NCBI GenBank assembly: GCA_041658405.1
Contig: JBBAAG010000072.1
Span: 1-17,405, forward strand
Source of the DNA: Elusimicrobiota bacterium
GTDB taxonomy: Bacteria > Elusimicrobiota > UBA5214 > JBBAAG01
DNA length: 17,405 bases
Direction: 5' to 3'
Positions 14,431 through 17,405 of the stretch are shown one piece after another; within the stretch, counting starts at the first letter, position 1; every line of letters begins with the position of its first letter. A program made the translations under genes and the position numbers. The notes under the pieces were generated by a model. That model saw nothing but the letters and a program-made list of their open reading frames with translations. It was not told the origin of the DNA and ran no database searches.

Positions 14431-15444
14431 TTAAGCGTCACGGCCGATTGCACGCGCTATTGCTTTCACTTCTATCATCATTTGTTCAAAATCTGACGGC
14501 AATAATGACTGCGGGCCATCGGACAAAGCTTTCTCCGGGTCATTATGAACTTCTATCATCAGGCCATCCGCCCCCGCAGCTACTGCCGCACGGGCCATTG
14601 GTGTAACGTACTTGCGTATTCCCACACCATGGCTGGGATCTACAATCACGGGTAAGTGACTGAGGGTTTTCAATACCGGTACTGCATTAAGATCCAGTGT
14701 GAACCGCGTGGAATCCTCAAATGTACGGATACCGCGTTCACAGAGTATAACTTTGTAATTCCCCTGACTTAAAACATATTCCGCGCTCATCAGAAACTCT
14801 TTTACAGTAGTTGACATTCCGCGTTTAAGCATCACCGGCATTTTTGTTTTACCCGCTTCTTTCAGAAGGTCAAAGTTCTGTATATTCCTTGCACCAATCT
14901 GAAGGACATCGGCATAATTGATTAATAACGGTATTTGGTCGACACTCATTAATTCCGTAACTACCGGTAGGCCAGTAATTTTGTTTGCTTCTCTCAAGTA
15001 TTTTAACCCCAATTCTCCTAAGCCCTGGAATGAGTAAGGCGATGTCCTTGGTTTAAACGCTCCGCCACGCAAGCATTGCGCACCGGCATCTTTTACTATC
15101 TTCGCTATTCTCAATAACCTCGCACGGTCTTCCACAGAACACGGTCCGGCTATCACTACCACTTTTTTCCCGCCAAACTTTACGCCGCTGACTTCCACAA
15201 TCGTATCTTCTTTCTTAAACTCCCTGCTGGCTAGTTTGTAGGGTTTAGAAATTGCTGTTACAAACTCAATCCCTGGCATGGCATCAAACATTTCGCGGGT
15301 AAGTATCGCGTTTTCTCCAATAACACCTACAATAGTTGACATTTTACCCTTGGACATATGAGGAGCGAAACCTAAATCCTTAATCTTTTGAACTATATGA
15401 TTCAACTGTTTTTTTGTGATGCTCGGTTTCAGCGTTATTATCAT
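14431..15444 (-). CDS. aroF: DAHP synthase, type I-beta with N-terminal regulatory domain
   Basis: Catalyses the first shikimate-pathway step, phosphoenolpyruvate plus erythrose-4-phosphate to DAHP. The 337-aa protein has an N-terminal ferredoxin/ACT-like domain (about 1-70), the feedback domain of Thermotoga-type enzymes, and a TIM barrel. The metal ligands are C102 (AGPCSVE), H272 (DPSHGVG), E298 (MIEVH) and D309 (SDGPQS); the substrate loop KPRTSPYSFQG (131-141) is intact. Phe and/or Tyr inhibition is expected from the domain make-up but cannot be read from the sequence. AAAGG lies about six bases before the start. It is cotranscribed with hisC (18-bp gap) and pheA, giving entry and exit steps of phenylalanine synthesis in one transcript. 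The genes for the middle of the pathway are not here. Confidence 0.97.
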   Translation of the reverse strand: MIITLKPSITKKQLNHIVQKIKDLGFAPHMSKGKMSTIVGVIGENAILTREMFDAMPGIEFVTAISKPYKLASREFKKEDTIVEVSGVKFGGKKVVVIAGPCSVEDRARLLRIAKIVKDAGAQCLRGGAFKPRTSPYSFQGLGELGLKYLREANKITGLPVVTELMSVDQIPLLINYADVLQIGARNIQNFDLLKEAGKTKMPVMLKRGMSTTVKEFLMSAEYVLSQGNYKVILCERGIRTFEDSTRFTLDLNAVPVLKTLSHLPVIVDPSHGVGIRKYVTPMARAAVAAGADGLMIEVHNDPEKALSDGPQSLLPSDFEQMMIEVKAIARAIGRDA

Positions 15445-15462
15445 AATCTACCTTTCACATTA

Positions 15463-16566
15463 TTAAAATATTTCTTTGAACTTAGAAATCGCAAACCTGT
15501 TCTGTTCATCTGTCCCGATTGTGATCCTTATATACCCTGAATACTTATACTCATCCATCGCTCGGGCAATCACACCTTTTTTCATTAACTGTACAAAGAC
15601 ATCACGTCCAAGTTTCGGGGTTACATCGACTAAAATGAAATTAGCTGCGGATGGAATGAAAGTTAACCCCAGCTTTCTTAGTTCAGAATAAAAGTACTTC
15701 TTACCCTTTTCTACCATCGCAACACTTCTCTTGACATGAGCGTTATCGTCGAGCGCGGCTACCGCCGCTTCCTGCGCTATAATATTGACGTTAAACGGAG
15801 GGCGTATACGGTTGATAGTTTCTGTTATTCCCCTGCCGGCAACACCAAAACCTACTCTTAATCCTGCCAGGGCATATACTTTTGAAAAAGTGCGCAATAC
15901 TACAACATTAGAATATTTATTAACAAATCCCGGTAATGCCCGCGGATAATCCTTCTGCACAACTGCATAATCATAATATGCTTCATCCAGGACTACCAGT
16001 GTTTCAGGATTGCGTTTACGTACGGTAGTAATACACTTCTCGACTTCATTCTTTGAATTATACGTTCCTGTAGGATTATTCGGGTTAGCGATAAAAACAG
16101 CTTTAGTTTTATTATTAACCTTTGTAGCCATAGCGTATAAGTCATGCGTAAAATCTTTCATTGGAACTTCAATAGTTTTACATCCCATGAGATCCGCTGC
16201 CATTTTGTAACGTATAAACGCGTGTTCAGATATTACGATATTATCTGATTTATTAAAAAATGCTTTACCTATAAGTTCAATAATTTCATCTGTTCCCGAT
16301 CCCATAATTATACAGTTAATATCCAAATCAAACTTATCAGCAATTTTCTTGCGTAACTCATAACTCCCGCCATCCGGATAAAGGAAAGAGTTTTTAGCTG
16401 CTTTGCAGATAGCAGTAACCGCTTTTTTTGATGGGCCTAACGGATTTTCATTCGATGCAAGTTTTATCACATTAACTAATCCGAGTTCGCGTTTTACTTC
16501 ACTTATCGGTTTACCCGGTTTGTATGGTTCAAAATTTTCAAGCTCCTGCCTCATTATTTTCTTCAT
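15463..16566 (-). CDS. hisC: HisC-type aminotransferase, probably aromatic/histidinol-phosphate
   Basis: A PLP-dependent fold-type I aminotransferase of 367 aa. The PLP lysine is K229 in RTFSKVYALAGLRVG. Other site residues are the Asn in NPNNPTG (161-167), D194 and Y197 in LDEAYYDY, and R237; SNENPLGPS (38-46) is the usual N-terminal motif and YIRITIGT the usual C-terminal one. By sequence it belongs to the HisC family. By position, between a prephenate dehydratase and DAHP synthase, it most likely converts phenylpyruvate to phenylalanine, perhaps in addition to histidinol phosphate. No other his gene is present. AAAGGAG lies nine bases before the chosen start. The gap to pheA is 23 bp. Confidence 0.93.
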   Translation of the reverse strand: MKKIMRQELENFEPYKPGKPISEVKRELGLVNVIKLASNENPLGPSKKAVTAICKAAKNSFLYPDGGSYELRKKIADKFDLDINCIIMGSGTDEIIELIGKAFFNKSDNIVISEHAFIRYKMAADLMGCKTIEVPMKDFTHDLYAMATKVNNKTKAVFIANPNNPTGTYNSKNEVEKCITTVRKRNPETLVVLDEAYYDYAVVQKDYPRALPGFVNKYSNVVVLRTFSKVYALAGLRVGFGVAGRGITETINRIRPPFNVNIIAQEAAVAALDDNAHVKRSVAMVEKGKKYFYSELRKLGLTFIPSAANFILVDVTPKLGRDVFVQLMKKGVIARAMDEYKYSGYIRITIGTDEQNRFAISKFKEIF

Positions 16567-16589
16567 ATATATTTACTCCTTTACTACTA

Positions 16590-17405
16590 TTACACCTTTG
16601 GATATGAACCTAATACTTTAACAAACACACAATATTTCTCCAGCATCTTCAACGCCTTCTTAACACTACTATCGTCGCAATGGCCTTCTATATCCACAAA
16701 AAAAACGTACTCCCACACACGTTTACGCGATGGACGTGATTCAATTTTTGTTAGATTAAGTTTATTTTTGCTAAATGGAAGAAGTATGTCATGTAACGCG
16801 CCGACTCTGTCCTTTATTGATAACATTACAGATGTTTTATCCGAACCTGAAGGCTGCGTAATATTTTGCCCGATCACCAAAAAACGTGTAATATTTTCTT
16901 CTAAATCTTCAATATTCTTAGCTAACACATTCAAATTATACTTCTTAGCTGCAAGTTCAGATGCAATAGCTGCGCTTAAATGTTCTCGTGTCGCGATAAA
17001 GGCAGCTTCAGCAGTACTCCTGGTTTCAATCAATTCCACCCCGGGTATATGGCTGTCCAGCCAGTTTCTACACTGCGCTAAGGGCTGTTGATGTGAATAC
17101 ACGCGCTTTATTTCTCCTATCTCAGTATTCCGGGACAATAAATAATGCGCAATCCCAAGAAATGTTTCAGCACATATTTTTGTATTACTATCGACAAACA
17201 TATCAAGCGTATGATTGACAACACCTTCAGTTGAGTTTTCTATAGGTACAACACCGTAATCCACGCGTTTTTTTTCAACTTCTTCAAACACGTTGCGTAT
17301 AGTTTTTAACGGCAAATATTTTGCGGTAGAACCAAAAGTTTTGTACGCAGCCATATGTGTAAACGTAGTTTCCGGTCCAAAGTATCCTATAACCATAGGT
17401 TTTTC
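16590..17405 (-). CDS. pheA: Prephenate dehydratase with ACT domain (5' end probably outside window)
   Basis: Converts prephenate to phenylpyruvate. In the 268 residues from ATG 17396, the catalytic domain (about 1-178) shows GYFGPETTFTHMA, PIENSTEG (51-58), SHQQPLAQC and the catalytic TRF at 170-172. An ACT domain (about 187-262) carries GALHDIL and ESRP (219-222), the phenylalanine-binding motifs. The frame is open through the window edge: the three codons before the ATG read Glu-Lys-Pro, and no ribosome-binding site is visible there. Lys/Gln-Pro-Leu just before the dehydratase domain is the usual junction in chorismate mutase-prephenate dehydratase fusions, so the true start and an N-terminal mutase domain probably lie beyond 17405. 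Feedback inhibition by Phe is expected from the ACT domain. The usual GPEGTF is GPETTF here. Confidence 0.93.
   Translation of the reverse strand, partial: EKPMVIGYFGPETTFTHMAAYKTFGSTAKYLPLKTIRNVFEEVEKKRVDYGVVPIENSTEGVVNHTLDMFVDSNTKICAETFLGIAHYLLSRNTEIGEIKRVYSHQQPLAQCRNWLDSHIPGVELIETRSTAEAAFIATREHLSAAIASELAAKKYNLNVLAKNIEDLEENITRFLVIGQNITQPSGSDKTSVMLSIKDRVGALHDILLPFSKNKLNLTKIESRPSRKRVWEYVFFVDIEGHCDDSSVKKALKMLEKYCVFVKVLGSYPKV

Overview
The window looks like chromosomal DNA from a Gram-negative bacterium. It encodes a large outer-membrane-type protein with a signal peptide, a beta-barrel-like C-terminal region and an aromatic C-terminus. It also encodes the MEP-pathway enzyme IspH, a six-domain ribosomal protein S1 and a Thermotoga-like DAHP synthase. 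The DNA is moderately AT-rich. The mixture fits a deep-branching or candidate-phylum Gram-negative (Elusimicrobiota/Omnitrophota-like), but that is an inference from style only; no rRNA or tRNA gene is present to settle it. I see no phage, transposon, CRISPR or toxin-antitoxin gene.

Layout. (1) 44-2629: a stand-alone cyclic-nucleotide-binding-domain protein (minus) and uvrB (plus) diverge from a 66-bp spacer that holds a good minus-strand promoter and a weaker plus-strand one. (2) 2733-6521: a plus-strand operon of a single-domain response regulator, a membrane protein with TPRs on one side and HEAT-like repeats on the other, an enolase-superfamily dipeptide epimerase and a MoxR-type AAA+ ATPase. 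A promoter directly abuts the uvrB stop codon, and a perfect TATAAT lies just before moxR. (3) 6522-6974: 453 bp without a convincing gene, holding short direct and inverted repeats and promoter-like sequences, between convergent genes. (4) 6975-17405: a minus-strand run, read from right to left: pheA (5' end probably outside the window), a hisC-like aminotransferase, aroF, plsC, a 74-aa membrane protein, ispH, rpsA, a TPR protein, a 937-aa metallopeptidase/beta-propeller/outer-membrane protein and an 84-aa membrane protein. Spacing from pheA to the 937-aa gene is at most about 50 bp, with two overlaps, so this may be one operon of about 10 kb.

How the genes fit together. PheA, the aminotransferase and AroF form a phenylalanine-biosynthesis block: entry into the shikimate pathway, then prephenate to phenylpyruvate to phenylalanine. 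plsC-ispH-rpsA is a widely conserved housekeeping neighbourhood (phospholipid, isoprenoid, translation). tyrA, aroA and cmk, which often sit between aroF and plsC in related clusters, are absent here. The TPR protein and the 937-aa protein at the end suggest an envelope function. In the plus-strand operon, the dipeptide epimerase (murein peptide metabolism), the membrane TPR/HEAT protein and MoxR suggest envelope or periplasmic quality control, possibly tied to the response regulator. The least explained items are the 937-aa fusion protein, the TPR-TM-HEAT protein and the 6.5-7.0 kb intergenic region.
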